Positions 1-9,972 of a stretch of DNA of 64,000 nt are shown piece after piece. The stretch spans positions 26,206 to 90,205 of the forward strand of contig CAMBVS010000005.1 of the NCBI GenBank assembly GCA_945871425.1, written 5' to 3'. A program made the translations under genes and the position numbers. The notes under the pieces were generated by a model. It saw only the letters and a list, made by a program, of their open reading frames with translations. It was not told the DNA's origin and did not search any database. The DNA is from Rhizobium sp. Q54 (lineage in GTDB: Bacteria > Pseudomonadota > Alphaproteobacteria > SHVZ01). Position 1 is the first letter of the stretch. Each line of letters starts with the position of its first letter.

Positions 1-543
1 CGGCCAGACGGTCAAGGCGATGGCGATGACGGCGTTGCGGATGCCCGGGCCCAAGGCGGCGACGAAGCCGAGCGCCAGGATGAGCGGTGGGAACGACAGG
101 AAGATGTCGGTGATCCGCATCAGGATCGTGTCTGTCCAGCCGCCGAAGTAACCCGACGTCGTGCCCATGATGAGGCCGATCGGCGCGGCGATGACCGCGA
201 CCAGGGTGGTGATCTGCAGCGTGATGCGCGAGCCGTAGACGACGCGGCTGAAGATGTCGCGGCCGAGCTCGTCGGTGCCGAAGAAGTGATCGCCGGACGG
301 CGGCAGCAGGCGAGTCTGCAGATTCTGCTCGTTCATCGGGTAGGGGGCGATCCAGGGCGCGAAGATCGCGATCAGGAGCAGCACCATCAGGATGGTGAAA
401 CCGATCATGGCGAGCGGGTTCTGGGCGAAGCGGCGGCAGCCGAAATAGAGCCGCTGCAGGCTCGCTTGCGTGGGCGAGCGGCTGACCTCGGCGGTGAGGT
501 AGCCGGCAAGCCCGCCCTTTTCGGATTCGACGGCGGTGGTCAT
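1..543 (-). CDS. ABC transporter permease, DppC-like (partial, runs off left edge)
   Basis: This is the second membrane subunit of a peptide/nickel-type ABC importer. Only the first 181 codons are in the window; the frame is open to base 1. The N-terminal 45 or so residues are cytoplasmic, followed by a first membrane segment (around IGFTILMVLLLIAIFAPWI). The periplasmic segment with the motif FFGTDELGRDIFSRVVYG is a hallmark of DppC/OppC permeases. Its ATG overlaps the stop of the DppB-like gene in an ATGA arrangement, so the two permeases are translationally coupled. The ATPase genes would be expected to the left, outside the window. The substrate cannot be told from the permease. Confidence 0.93.
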   Translation of the reverse strand, partial: MTTAVESEKGGLAGYLTAEVSRSPTQASLQRLYFGCRRFAQNPLAMIGFTILMVLLLIAIFAPWIAPYPMNEQNLQTRLLPPSGDHFFGTDELGRDIFSRVVYGSRITLQITTLVAVIAAPIGLIMGTTSGYFGGWTDTILMRITDIFLSFPPLILALGFVAALGPGIRNAVIAIALTVWP

Positions 544-1598
544 CGGGTGCGGGGATCCAGGATCCTGTAGAGGAGGTCGCAGATGAGATTGATGGTGATG
601 AAGAGAGTGCCGACGATGAGGACGCAGGCGAGCACGGCGTTCATATCGCCCGCGAGCAGGCCGGAGACCAGGTAGCGCCCGAAGCCGGGCCAGGCGAACA
701 CCGTCTCCGTCACCACGGCGCCTTCGAGAAGGATGACATAGGCGAGCGAGATGACGGTGACGAGCTGGACCGCGATGTTGCGGAAGGCGTGCTTGCGGAT
801 GACCTTCCATTTGGACAGGCCCTTCACCCGCGCCGCCAGGATGTACTCCTGGGACAGCTGGGCCAGCATGAAGCTGCGGGTCAGCCGGCTGATGAAGGCC
901 ATCGAGGCGAAGCTGAGGATGCTGGCCGGCAGCACGATGTGGGAGAAGGCGTTCTGCCAGACCTCCCACTCGCCGGCGATCGCCGCGTCGACCAGCAGCA
1001 TGCCGGTGCGGCGGTCGACGATGTCGATATAGAAGACGTCGAGGCGGCCCGGCCCGCCGACCCAGCCCAGCACCGCGTAGAACAGCACCAGGCCCATCAG
1101 GCCGAGCCAGAAGGTCGGCGTCGAGTAGCCCAGGAGGCCGAGGATGCGGGCGAGATGGTCGATCGGGCTGCCCCGATAGACGGCCGCGAGCACGCCGATG
1201 GGAACGCCGACCGAGACGCCGATGGTGATCGCGATCGTTGCCAGCTCGATCGTCGCCGGGAACACCCGCATCAGGTCGTCGGAGACCTTGTTGCCGGTGA
1301 ACAGAGCATTGCCGAAATTGCCCGACAGCATGTCGCGCATGAAGTAGCCGAACTGAACGTAGAGCGGCCTGTCCAGGCCGAGCTGCTTGTAGACCATGTC
1401 GTAGGTGGAGGCATCGGCCTGCTCGCCGACGATGGCGATCACCGGGTCGATGGGGAGCATCCGCCCCATGAAGAAGGTGAGCGCGAGAAGCCCCAGCAGC
1501 GTCACGATCGCTGACGAGCCGATGCGCCAGGCATCCCACACCCAGGGCGGCAGCTTCGATTGAACCGCTGCCTTCCGGCTGACGTCGGTCACGGCCAT
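540..1598 (-). CDS. ABC transporter permease, DppB-like
   Basis: First inner-membrane permease of the peptide/nickel-type ABC importer, 352 aa. The N-terminus carries about 30 extra cytoplasmic residues before the first membrane helix (ALTFFMGRMLPIDPV). The family EAA-type coupling loop is seen around residues 250-262 (EYILAARVKGLSKW), which contacts the ATPase. Typical DppB features include the early periplasmic loop with GLDRPLYVQFGYFMRDML. It lies 17 bp downstream of the binding-protein gene and overlaps the next permease by four bases, so all three are one operon. Family assignment is firm; the transported compound is unknown. Confidence 0.94.
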   Translation of the reverse strand: MAVTDVSRKAAVQSKLPPWVWDAWRIGSSAIVTLLGLLALTFFMGRMLPIDPVIAIVGEQADASTYDMVYKQLGLDRPLYVQFGYFMRDMLSGNFGNALFTGNKVSDDLMRVFPATIELATIAITIGVSVGVPIGVLAAVYRGSPIDHLARILGLLGYSTPTFWLGLMGLVLFYAVLGWVGGPGRLDVFYIDIVDRRTGMLLVDAAIAGEWEVWQNAFSHIVLPASILSFASMAFISRLTRSFMLAQLSQEYILAARVKGLSKWKVIRKHAFRNIAVQLVTVISLAYVILLEGAVVTETVFAWPGFGRYLVSGLLAGDMNAVLACVLIVGTLFITINLICDLLYRILDPRTR

Positions 1599-1615
1599 GA
1601 ACTTAAGTCTCCGGC

Positions 1616-3226
1616 TTACTTGCTGGCCGAGGCGTAGTCGACCTTGAACGGCCCGATCTGGAAGTTCTTCACGTCCTTGCGGATCGCGATCGGGCGCACG
1701 GTCTGGAACATGTAGGCCATCGGCCCGTTCGCCAGCATGTGCTCCTGGATCTCCTTGTAGAGCACGATGCGCTTGGCCGGGTCCTTCTCCATCATCGCCG
1801 TGTCGGTCTTCTTGTTGATGGCCTCGTCGAACCAGGCCGACCGCCAGGACGGGTATTGGGCGAGCTTGGATTCGATCCGGTTGTCGGGATTGTAGGCGTG
1901 GCGCGAGATCATGCTGTGCGCGTCCGGGTAGCCGGCGCCCCAGCCGATCTGGCCGATCTCGAACTCCCGCGCCCGCATCTTGCTGAACAGGTTAGCGTCG
2001 GCCATCTGCTCGAGGTCGAGCTTGATGCCGACCTTGGCGGCATTGGCCTGGACGTGCTGGGCGACCGCAGGATTGAAGGTATTCGCAGACAGGATGTACT
2101 TCTTGCTGAAGCCGTTGGGATATCCGGCTTCAGTCAGCAGCTTCTTCGCCATGTCGAGGTCGAGCTTGAACGGCAAGCCGTCCTTCTCGTTGAGCGCGCC
2201 GAAGGCACCGGTCGGCACCAGGCTGTTCCGGGCCTTGCCCTGGAAGGCCATCACCGTCTTCTCGAGGCCCTCGTAGTCGACCAGGTAGCGGAACGCGAGC
2301 CGCACCTTCGGGTTGGAGAGGATGGGGTCGGCGACGTTGAAGGCGAAGTAGCTGTAACCGTGCATCACCGTCTGCTCGACGTGCATGTCCTTGTTCGCCG
2401 CCAGCGCCTTCAGATCATCGGAGCTGAGCAGCCGGCCGACGTCGATATCGCCCTTCTCCAACTGCAGGCGCTGAGCGCCGGACTCCGGCACATGGCGGAT
2501 GATCACTCGCTTCAGGCCGGGCTTGGTGCCGAAGTAGTTGTCGTTGGCCTCAAGGATCACCACGTCGTTGGCGTTCCAGGTGCGGACCCGGTAGGGGCCG
2601 ACGCAGTCGGACTGGGTCTTGAACCAGCCATTGCCGTGGTCGCTCTTGCCGTCGGTCACCTTGGCGTTCTTCTCGCCGGTCTCTTTGTTCAGCACCGAAG
2701 AGACGTTGCTCGAGAAGACGGACGAAAGCAAAAGGCCGACCGGGTAGGGCTTGTCGAGCTTGAGCTGCAGCGTCAGGTCGTCGACGGCGACGATCTGCTC
2801 GTCGACCTTCTCGGAGGTGAAGCCCCATTCCTTGAGGTTGGCGGCATTGCCGAAGTTGAGGTGGATGGCGCGCTTGAGCGACCAGGCCGCGTCATGGGCG
2901 GTCGCGGGCTTGCCGGAGGGGAACGTGAGGTCCTTCCGCATCTTGAAGGTCAGCGTCAGGCCGTCGGCGGATGTCGACCAGCTCTCGGCCAGCTGCGGCT
3001 CGATCTTGGCGACGTCCTTGATGTTGGGCTGCACCAGGCGGTTGCAGACGTTGATCATGATGTCGTTGCCGTTGACTTCGCCGATCTGCGCCGGATCGAG
3101 GGTGATCAGCGCATCGAGGTTCCAGGCCATCACCAGCGCGTCCTTCGGCGTCGCAGCGACGGCCGGCTGGGCCGCAAGCCCGAGGAAGGCCGCGAGGACG
3201 ACGCTCGAAGCGAGGACGGTACGCAT
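1616..3226 (-). CDS. ABC transporter substrate-binding protein, family 5 (peptide/nickel type)
   Basis: Periplasmic solute-binding protein of the importer, 536 aa, the usual size for the DppA/OppA family (SBP_bac_5). A Sec signal peptide is clear at the N-terminus: MRT, hydrophobic stretch VLASSVVLAAFLGLA, then a cleavage site near AVAA. I chose the ATG at 3226 because GGAGG lies 5 bases upstream; a TTG at 3238 in the same frame would put that ribosome site inside the gene. The body shows the family pattern LAESWSTSADGLTLTFKMRK near residue 85. It is the first gene of the operon. The ligand is not predictable; dipeptides, oligopeptides or other small solutes are all possible. Confidence 0.94.
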   Translation of the reverse strand: MRTVLASSVVLAAFLGLAAQPAVAATPKDALVMAWNLDALITLDPAQIGEVNGNDIMINVCNRLVQPNIKDVAKIEPQLAESWSTSADGLTLTFKMRKDLTFPSGKPATAHDAAWSLKRAIHLNFGNAANLKEWGFTSEKVDEQIVAVDDLTLQLKLDKPYPVGLLLSSVFSSNVSSVLNKETGEKNAKVTDGKSDHGNGWFKTQSDCVGPYRVRTWNANDVVILEANDNYFGTKPGLKRVIIRHVPESGAQRLQLEKGDIDVGRLLSSDDLKALAANKDMHVEQTVMHGYSYFAFNVADPILSNPKVRLAFRYLVDYEGLEKTVMAFQGKARNSLVPTGAFGALNEKDGLPFKLDLDMAKKLLTEAGYPNGFSKKYILSANTFNPAVAQHVQANAAKVGIKLDLEQMADANLFSKMRAREFEIGQIGWGAGYPDAHSMISRHAYNPDNRIESKLAQYPSWRSAWFDEAINKKTDTAMMEKDPAKRIVLYKEIQEHMLANGPMAYMFQTVRPIAIRKDVKNFQIGPFKVDYASASK

Positions 3227-3350
3227 CAAAGCCTCCAAGAACTTCTGGTTGGTGCCCCCGGCGTTTTGCGCCGCGACCGTTCATTGACAGCCGGCATTGG
3301 ATAGCGTGGCCGAACCGGGGCGTCCACTCAAGGCTTGTTTAGCCCCCGGT

Positions 3351-6300
3351 CTATCGGTTCGGGCCTTCCTTGGCGCTCTCGGGGCGCTCGTCGTCGCCTT
3401 CGAGGCCGCCGAAGAAGCGGACGATCCGCCTGAGGATGCCCGGCGCCAGGGCCGAGAGGGGGTTGACGCTGACTTCGGGGCGCTCGAGCGGGCCGGTGAT
3501 GCGGAAGTCAGCGGCGACGACGCCCTCGTTCCGGCCGCCGGTGATGATGGTGCCGAGCAACGGGATGGCGCCGATGACCCGGTTCAGGGTGTAGGCCGGC
3601 ACCGCCGTGCCCTCGATCTCGGCCACCTCGGTCTTGCGCTCGACCCAGCCGCGGGCGGTGATGCCGATCGAGCCGCCGCCGGCGAGTGCCTCGACGATCT
3701 CGATCCGCTGTTCGGTCTGCGCCAGCTTGGCGCTCAGGCGCGCGAAGCCGATGCCCGAGCCCGACAGCGCCTCGAAAATGCCCGAGAACGAGGCAAGCGA
3801 GGCGAGCCTGGCCAGGACCGGCGCCTTGACCACGGTGAAATCGGTGATGGTCAGGTCGCCCTCGAAGGGCAGGCCCTTGCCATCGATGTCGACGGTTCCG
3901 TCGAGCACCAGGCGGCCGCCGACCATGTTGTCGTAGAAGCCGAGCGCCCCCAGCATGGCGCCGGCGTCGAGCGAGGTCAGGTGGAAACGATGGCGCCTGT
4001 CGATCGCCGACATGTCGAGGCCGAAACGCCCTTCGGCGCCGACCCGGCCTTCCGCCCCGATGCGGCGCCACACCGCCCCGTCCGATTCCAGCGAGGCGCG
4101 GACGGTGGTGAAGGCCCGGTCGTCGCTGAGGCGGAGCTCCGCCACCTGGATCTCCACGCCGAGGGACGGCCCCTTCGACTTCGGCTTGGGCTCGTCCTCG
4201 GGCGCGAAAAGAGGCCGGAGGTCCAGCCGGGCACCGGAGATGCCGACCGCATAGCCGCCCTGCTGCCGGCGGCCGACGCCGACCCTGACGTCGCTGTTGC
4301 CAACCTTGAGCCGGGTCAGCTCAATGGTCTGGATCTCGGCGTCCTTGGCGAAGGCGATGCGGCCGCGGAGATCGAGGTCGTCTGCCGCCGCGCTCAGATC
4401 CTCCAGCGACACCAGCGTCGCGCGGTCGAGCTTGAGGATGAAGCGCGCGGTCCCCGGCTTGCCGGCAGCCTTCCGCCAGGCGATCTCGTCGAAGCGGACC
4501 CGGGCCTGGGCCAGGTCGAGGCTCACATCGATGTCGCTGGTGCCGTTGCTGCGCTGCTCGGCGATCACATGCGCGCGGATCGGGCCGCTCCCTTTGTCCT
4601 GCAGCGGCAGGTCGAGGGCCTTCCGTCCCGCATCGTCGACCCGTCCGGTGACGTCGAAACGACGGCGAACCTGGGGCGCGTCGTCGAAATTCTCCCGCCA
4701 CTCGAACTCGACGGGCACACCCTGCAGGAGACCTTCGCCCTTCACCACCATGCCGCGGCCGTCGAGGGCGAGCGCGCCCTTGGCCTCGCTCACGTCCCAG
4801 TTCCGGATCACCTTGGGGATGGCGACACCGCGAAGGTTCGCCGCGGCCGAGACCGCGACCTGCTCGATCTTCAGATTGGTGATGAGCGGAAAGTCGAAGC
4901 GGAGCCGGATGGCGGCGTCGCCGGCGACGCCGTCGAGCCCGATGCCGAGCCTGCTGGTGTATCCCAGCGGCTTCGAGTCGATCAGCTTGAGGGCATCCTT
5001 GACCGGCCCGCCGATCACCACCTCGATCGCCGCGCGCTCGCGGTCGTTGTCGAGCCCGGTCAGGGCCACGGTCGACTGACTGACGCGGAGGCTGTCGAGG
5101 ACGCCGCCGGCGATCGCCAGGTCGAAGCGGGTGTCGGAGAAGGTCGCGGTGCCCCTGACTTGGCGCACCGGCGGCATCGGCGCGAGATAGCGGACGGTCA
5201 GGTTCTCGTAGGCAAGGCCGCCGGCGACCGAGCGGACGGACGGATCGCGAAGATCCTTGAGCTCGCCGGTCAGCTTGAGCCTGGCCTCGCGCACGATCCC
5301 CCGGCTGATGTTCTCGGTCACCCAGCGCCGCGCATTGCGGCCGAGCTTCTCCGGCCAATAGTTGTGGAGCTGGTCGGCCTCCACGTTCTCGACCACGGCA
5401 TCGGCCTCGACCAGCCCGCGCCCGACGAGCCCGGTCAGCCGCCCGGAGGTGCGGACGATCGGACCGCCGAGATCGACGATCAGCCGCTCGACCTCGATGG
5501 TGTCGGCGCCGCGATCGAAGCGGGCGCGGAGCTGGGCGCCGGCGACGGCGAGATCGTCGCGGTAGAGCTCCGGGATCGCGATGGTGCCGGGGCCGGCTGC
5601 CGCCTCGATCCGCCCTGACAGCACGCGCCCGTCGCGGTCGAACGTCGCGAACACCGTGCCGTCGATGGCGAGCTTGAAGCGATTGAGGTCGGTGAAACGC
5701 GTGGCAAGCGCAGCGGGCTCGACCTTGTCGAGCTGAAACTGGGTTTCGATGATGCCGGTCGAGGCCAGGTAGCGTCCGGCGCCGTCGATCCGCGTCTTGT
5801 AGCCGCCGATGTCGGCATTCCCCTGGACCCGGAGCCTGAGTCCGTCCGGGCTCCGCTCGAAGCGGAAATCGACGTCGGTCGCGCGCCAGAGGATGCCGGC
5901 CGCGAGGTCGCTGACGGAGACATCGGCGCCGGTGATGACGACACGGTCGAGGAGACCGGCTGAAACGCCCGGCCGCTTCGGACCGGAGAGATCGTCGAAC
6001 AGCCCGGCGAACAGCGCGCCGGCCGAGCGTTCGTCGCCGCTCTCGTCGAGGCCGAGGTCGATGCGGCTGTCGGCGCCGCGGGTGAGCCTGAGCCGGGGCC
6101 TCACCAGCTCGATCTCGGTCGGCCGGATCTGGCCGCGGGCGATCTCGGTCAGGCTCAGCTTGACGGCGATGTCGGGGAGCGAGGCGATGACGCCGCCATC
6201 GGCGCCGATCGCCTGCACGTCGCTGGCGCGGAGGTCGACAGCCCGCTCCCACCCCGCCCAGATCAGGCGGGTGGAGCCGATTCGAGCCCGGATGCCCTTC

Positions 6301-6455
6301 TCCTCGGCGCTCAAGGCCCGCTCGAGATAGGGAGTCAGCATGTCGAGGGGGATCGGTCCCTGGTTCAGCCGCCAGACCAGGAGCGCAGCGGCAATCATCA
6401 CGCCGGCGATGACGCCGCCCACGATCTCGATGGCTTTGACGACGACCCGTGGCAT
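3351..6455 (-). CDS. Large AsmA-like / YhdP-type envelope protein (DUF3971)
   Basis: A 1034-residue protein with one N-terminal membrane anchor (about residues 8-30) and a very long periplasmic part. The repeated beta-rich pattern (LDGRGMVVKGEGLLQG, VEIQVAELRLSDDRAF) and the C-terminal block around ARGWVERKTEVAEIEGTAVP resemble the AsmA_2/DUF3971 domains of the YhdP family. Members of the AsmA superfamily form long grooves thought to carry phospholipids between the inner and outer membranes; that role is inferred here from family membership only. It is divergent from glnE, with about 75 bp between the two starts. No partner genes of lipid transport are adjacent, although mlaD is elsewhere in the window. 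Confidence 0.85.
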   Translation of the reverse strand: MPRVVVKAIEIVGGVIAGVMIAAALLVWRLNQGPIPLDMLTPYLERALSAEEKGIRARIGSTRLIWAGWERAVDLRASDVQAIGADGGVIASLPDIAVKLSLTEIARGQIRPTEIELVRPRLRLTRGADSRIDLGLDESGDERSAGALFAGLFDDLSGPKRPGVSAGLLDRVVITGADVSVSDLAAGILWRATDVDFRFERSPDGLRLRVQGNADIGGYKTRIDGAGRYLASTGIIETQFQLDKVEPAALATRFTDLNRFKLAIDGTVFATFDRDGRVLSGRIEAAAGPGTIAIPELYRDDLAVAGAQLRARFDRGADTIEVERLIVDLGGPIVRTSGRLTGLVGRGLVEADAVVENVEADQLHNYWPEKLGRNARRWVTENISRGIVREARLKLTGELKDLRDPSVRSVAGGLAYENLTVRYLAPMPPVRQVRGTATFSDTRFDLAIAGGVLDSLRVSQSTVALTGLDNDRERAAIEVVIGGPVKDALKLIDSKPLGYTSRLGIGLDGVAGDAAIRLRFDFPLITNLKIEQVAVSAAANLRGVAIPKVIRNWDVSEAKGALALDGRGMVVKGEGLLQGVPVEFEWRENFDDAPQVRRRFDVTGRVDDAGRKALDLPLQDKGSGPIRAHVIAEQRSNGTSDIDVSLDLAQARVRFDEIAWRKAAGKPGTARFILKLDRATLVSLEDLSAAADDLDLRGRIAFAKDAEIQTIELTRLKVGNSDVRVGVGRRQQGGYAVGISGARLDLRPLFAPEDEPKPKSKGPSLGVEIQVAELRLSDDRAFTTVRASLESDGAVWRRIGAEGRVGAEGRFGLDMSAIDRRHRFHLTSLDAGAMLGALGFYDNMVGGRLVLDGTVDIDGKGLPFEGDLTITDFTVVKAPVLARLASLASFSGIFEALSGSGIGFARLSAKLAQTEQRIEIVEALAGGGSIGITARGWVERKTEVAEIEGTAVPAYTLNRVIGAIPLLGTIITGGRNEGVVAADFRITGPLERPEVSVNPLSALAPGILRRIVRFFGGLEGDDERPESAKEGPNR

Positions 6456-6529
6456 CTAGGCGGCACTCGCGGCTTGACGGTCACCCGAGGGCTCCCGCAC
6501 CTTCGCCCGCTCGGGAACGCCTCCTTCTG

Positions 6530-9499
6530 ATGACAAGCTTACTCCGATTCGCCAACTCCGACCTAACCCCGCGGCCGGCCGATCCGGGCGCGGTGGGGAC
6601 CGCCTCCCAGCGCTGGCGGGAGCGCGCCGCCGACCTCGACGATGCCGCCGAGAGGGACGCCGCGCTGGCGCTGATCGACCACCCGGAAACGGGCCTGCTC
6701 CTCAGAACGGTCTTCGGGTCGAGCCCGTTCCTTACCGAGTGCCTGCTGGCCGAGATCCCGTTCGCCCTCCGCCTCGCAGAGAAGGGGACGGATTCGGGCC
6801 TCGCCGAGGCCCTCGCCGCGATCCCGCCGCTCGGCCGCGAGGACGATCAGGCTGCCCTGATGGCCGGGCTTCGCCGCGCCCGGCGGAAGGCGGCGCTCGC
6901 CATCGCGCTCGCCGACATCGCCGGCATGTGGCCGGTCGAGAAGGTGACGCGGGCCTTGAGCGATCTCGCCGAGGTGGCCCTGCAGGCGACGATCGATCAC
7001 CTGCTGCGCCGCCTGAGGGCGACCGGCAAGGTCCCGATCCCCGACCACGAGCCACCGTCCGAGCGCTCCGGGCTGTTCGTGCTCGCCATGGGAAAGCTCG
7101 GCTCGCGCGAGCTCAACTACTCGAGCGACATCGACCTGATGGTCTTCTACGACGAGACCCTGCCCGGCTTCGCCGAGGTCGACGACCTGCAGCAGCGCTT
7201 CGTCCGCCTGGTCCGCGACATGGTCCGGATCATCTCCGAGCGGACGGCGGAGGGCTATGTCTTCCGCACCGACCTTCGCCTCAGGCCCGACCCAGGGGCG
7301 ACGCCGGTGGCGATCTCCGTCGGAGCCGCCGAGGTCTACTACGAGAGCCTGGGCCAGAACTGGGAACGGGCGGCGATGATCAAGGGCCGCCCGGTCGCCG
7401 GCGACCTCGCCGCCGGGCGGAGGTTCCTGAAGCACCTGAAACCCTTCGTCTGGCGGAAGCACCTCGACTTCGCCGCCATCCGCGACATCCATTCGATCAA
7501 GCGCCAGATCCATGCGGCCAAGGGAGGCGCCGACATCGCCTTTGCCGGCCACAATCTCAAGCTCGGCCGCGGCGGGATCCGCGAGATCGAGTTCTTCGCC
7601 CAGACCCAGCAGCTGATCTGGGGCGGACGCGACCCGACGCTGAGGGTGCGGCCGACGATCGAGGCCCTGGACGCCCTGGTCGCTTCCGGCCGGGTGACGC
7701 GGGAAGCGGCCGACGACCTCGCCGACGCCTACCGGACCTTGCGGACCGTCGAGCACCGCCTGCAGATGATCGCCGACGAGCAGACGCAGACCCTGCCGTC
7801 GGACGCGGCCGGCCTGGAACGCCTTGCCGCTTTCCTCGGATATGCCGGCGCCGAGGACTTCGGCCGGACGATCACCCAGGTGCTGAAGCGGGTCGAGCGC
7901 CGCTACGCCCGCCTGTTCGAGGAGGCGCCCAGCCTCTCCGGCCCCGGCAACCTGGTCTTCACCGGCACCGAGGACGACCCCGGCACGATCGAGACCCTGA
8001 CCGGCTTGGGATACCGGGATGCCTCCATGGTCTGCGCCAGCGTGCGCGGCTGGCACCACGGGCGTTACCGCGCGACCCGCAGCGAACGCGCCCGCCAGAT
8101 CCTGACCGAGCTGATGCCGGCGCTGCTGGAAGCGCTGGCGAAGACCTCGGACGCCGACGGCGCCTTCCTCCGCTTCGATGCCTTCCTGAAGGCGCTGCCG
8201 GCCGGCGTCCAGGTGTTCTCGCTTTTGCACCAGAACCCGCGCCTTTTGGCCCTCTTGTCGGAGGTGATGGGATCGGCGCCGCACCTGGCCGAGGCGCTCG
8301 GCAGCCACCCGAACCGGCTCGAGGCCGTGCTGACGCTGCAGTCCGCCGGCGAGCCGCCGGATGCCGAGAGCCTCAAGGCCGATCTCGACCGGGCCCTCGA
8401 CGACGCCGACGGCTACGAAGCCGTTCTCGACCTCACCCGCCGCTGGGCGGAGGACCGCAAGTTCGCTCTGGGTCTCCGCATGCTCTCCGGGGAGAGCGAT
8501 GCCGACCGGCTGGGGCCGGCGATCTCCGACATCGCCGAGGCGGTGGTCGACCGACTGGCCGATCGCGCCGGGCGCCAGCTCGCCGAGGCGCATGGCCGCG
8601 TACCCGATTCCGGAATGGCCGTGCTCGCGCTCGGCAAGCTCGGCGGCCGCGAGATGACCATCGGCTCCGACCTCGACATGATCTTCGTCTACGACTCGCC
8701 GGTCGACCGCGAGTCCGACGGCGCGAAGCCGCTGCAGGCGGGCCTCTTTTTCGGGCGCTGGAGCCAGCGACTGATCTCCGGCCTCACCGTCAGGACCGCC
8801 GAGGGAACGCTCTACGAGGTCGACATGCGGCTCCGGCCTTCGGGCAACAAGGGCCCGATCGCCTCCAACCTCGACGGCTTCGTCCGCTATCAGACGACCG
8901 AGGCCTGGACTTGGGAGCACATGGCGCTGACGCGGGCACGGGCGATCGCTGGTTCACCGGCCCTGATGGCGGCCGCCGAGACGGCGGTCCGCGACATCCT
9001 GACGACCCCGCGCGATCCGAGGAAGCTGCTCGCCGACGTCGCCGATATGCGCCAACGCATGGCCAAAGAGCATCCGGGCGGGTCTCCCTGGAATGTGAAG
9101 CACCGGCCGGGCGGAATGGTGGATATCGAGTTCCTCGCCCAGTATCTGCAGCTGCTCCATGCTCCAAGGACACCCTCGGTACTCGCCGCCAACACCACCG
9201 ACGCGCTCGACCGTCTCGCCGACGCTGGCGCGCTCGGCCGGGCCGAGGCGGACCGGCTGATCGACACCATGCGGCTCTGGCGCCGGCTCCAGGGGTTTCT
9301 TCGACTCACCACCGGCGGCGCCTTCGATCCGAAGACCGCGTCCGAAGGCGTGAAGCGGGCGCTTGCCGCGGCCGGCGGCGCTGCCGACCTCGTCGACCTG
9401 GAGGCCAAGACGGCAAGCGCGGCAGCGGCGGCTCGCGACCTCTACCGCCGGCTCGTCGACGATCCGGCCGAGGCATTGAAGAAGGAGGCCAGCGCATGA
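6530..9499 (+). CDS. glnE: Bifunctional glutamine synthetase adenylyltransferase/deadenylyltransferase
   Basis: Attaches AMP to, and removes it from, glutamine synthetase in response to PII protein, so tuning ammonia assimilation. The protein has the duplicated nucleotidyltransferase architecture of GlnE. The deadenylylase half has GKLGSRELNYSSDIDLM near residues 187-203 and the adenylylase half has GKLGGREMTIGSDLDMIF near 700-717; each carries the DxD metal pair. The C-terminal segment contains VKHRPGGMVDIEFLAQY. I chose ATG 6530 (989 aa, normal size); a GTG at 6449 is in frame but overlaps the start of the divergent gene and adds an unconserved-looking arginine/proline-rich tail. Its stop overlaps the bcp start (ATGA). 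Confidence 0.96.
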   Translation: MTSLLRFANSDLTPRPADPGAVGTASQRWRERAADLDDAAERDAALALIDHPETGLLLRTVFGSSPFLTECLLAEIPFALRLAEKGTDSGLAEALAAIPPLGREDDQAALMAGLRRARRKAALAIALADIAGMWPVEKVTRALSDLAEVALQATIDHLLRRLRATGKVPIPDHEPPSERSGLFVLAMGKLGSRELNYSSDIDLMVFYDETLPGFAEVDDLQQRFVRLVRDMVRIISERTAEGYVFRTDLRLRPDPGATPVAISVGAAEVYYESLGQNWERAAMIKGRPVAGDLAAGRRFLKHLKPFVWRKHLDFAAIRDIHSIKRQIHAAKGGADIAFAGHNLKLGRGGIREIEFFAQTQQLIWGGRDPTLRVRPTIEALDALVASGRVTREAADDLADAYRTLRTVEHRLQMIADEQTQTLPSDAAGLERLAAFLGYAGAEDFGRTITQVLKRVERRYARLFEEAPSLSGPGNLVFTGTEDDPGTIETLTGLGYRDASMVCASVRGWHHGRYRATRSERARQILTELMPALLEALAKTSDADGAFLRFDAFLKALPAGVQVFSLLHQNPRLLALLSEVMGSAPHLAEALGSHPNRLEAVLTLQSAGEPPDAESLKADLDRALDDADGYEAVLDLTRRWAEDRKFALGLRMLSGESDADRLGPAISDIAEAVVDRLADRAGRQLAEAHGRVPDSGMAVLALGKLGGREMTIGSDLDMIFVYDSPVDRESDGAKPLQAGLFFGRWSQRLISGLTVRTAEGTLYEVDMRLRPSGNKGPIASNLDGFVRYQTTEAWTWEHMALTRARAIAGSPALMAAAETAVRDILTTPRDPRKLLADVADMRQRMAKEHPGGSPWNVKHRPGGMVDIEFLAQYLQLLHAPRTPSVLAANTTDALDRLADAGALGRAEADRLIDTMRLWRRLQGFLRLTTGGAFDPKTASEGVKRALAAAGGAADLVDLEAKTASAAAAARDLYRRLVDDPAEALKKEASA

Positions 9500-9960
9500 G
9501 CATCGCCGTCGGCGCCAAGGCGCCCGCCCTCACCCTGCCGGTCTCCGGCGGCGGCGAGCTCTCGCTCGCCAAACTCAAGGGCAAGCCCGTCGTCCTCTAT
9601 TTCTATCCGAAGGACGACACCTCGGGTTGCACTCGGGAGGCGCATGACTTCCGCGACGCCCTTGCCCGCTTCAAGAAGGCCGGCGCCGAGGTCATCGGCA
9701 TCTCCAAGGATTCGGTCGCGAGCCATGACAAGTTCAAGGCCAAGCACCGACTGCCGTTCCCGCTGCTCGCGGACACCGAGGGCAAGGCCTGCGAGGCCTT
9801 CGGCACCTGGGTCGAGAAAAGCCTGTACGGTCGGAAGTACATGGGGATCGAGCGCGCCACTTTCGTCATCGACGGCAAGGGCGCGATCCGGCATATCTGG
9901 CGCAAGGTCAAGGTGCCCGGACATGTGGACGAGGTTCTCGCTGCCGTCCAGTCGCTCTAG
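9496..9960 (+). CDS. bcp: Peroxiredoxin, Bcp/PrxQ type (thioredoxin-dependent thiol peroxidase)
   Basis: A 154-aa cytoplasmic peroxiredoxin that reduces hydrogen peroxide and organic hydroperoxides. The peroxidatic cysteine is C45 in KDDTSGCTREAHDF. Bcp proteins usually have a resolving cysteine five residues later or in the next helix. Here position 50 is histidine and the helix reads HDKFKAKH, so both common positions lack it. The only other cysteine is C99 (GKACEAFG), which E. coli Bcp also has in addition to its C45/C50 pair. The enzyme may therefore act by a 1-Cys mechanism or use C99. It is coupled to glnE by an ATGA overlap. Confidence 0.94.
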   Translation: MSIAVGAKAPALTLPVSGGGELSLAKLKGKPVVLYFYPKDDTSGCTREAHDFRDALARFKKAGAEVIGISKDSVASHDKFKAKHRLPFPLLADTEGKACEAFGTWVEKSLYGRKYMGIERATFVIDGKGAIRHIWRKVKVPGHVDEVLAAVQSL

Positions 9961-9972
9961 GAGATTTCGCGG

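Noticed and set aside
3297..5618. Long plus-strand frame antisense to the AsmA-like gene
   Set aside because: Composition typical of a shadow frame, no ribosome site or domain.
6449..6529. GTG start for glnE 27 codons upstream
   Set aside because: It overlaps the divergent AsmA-like start, and the added residues do not look like GlnE.
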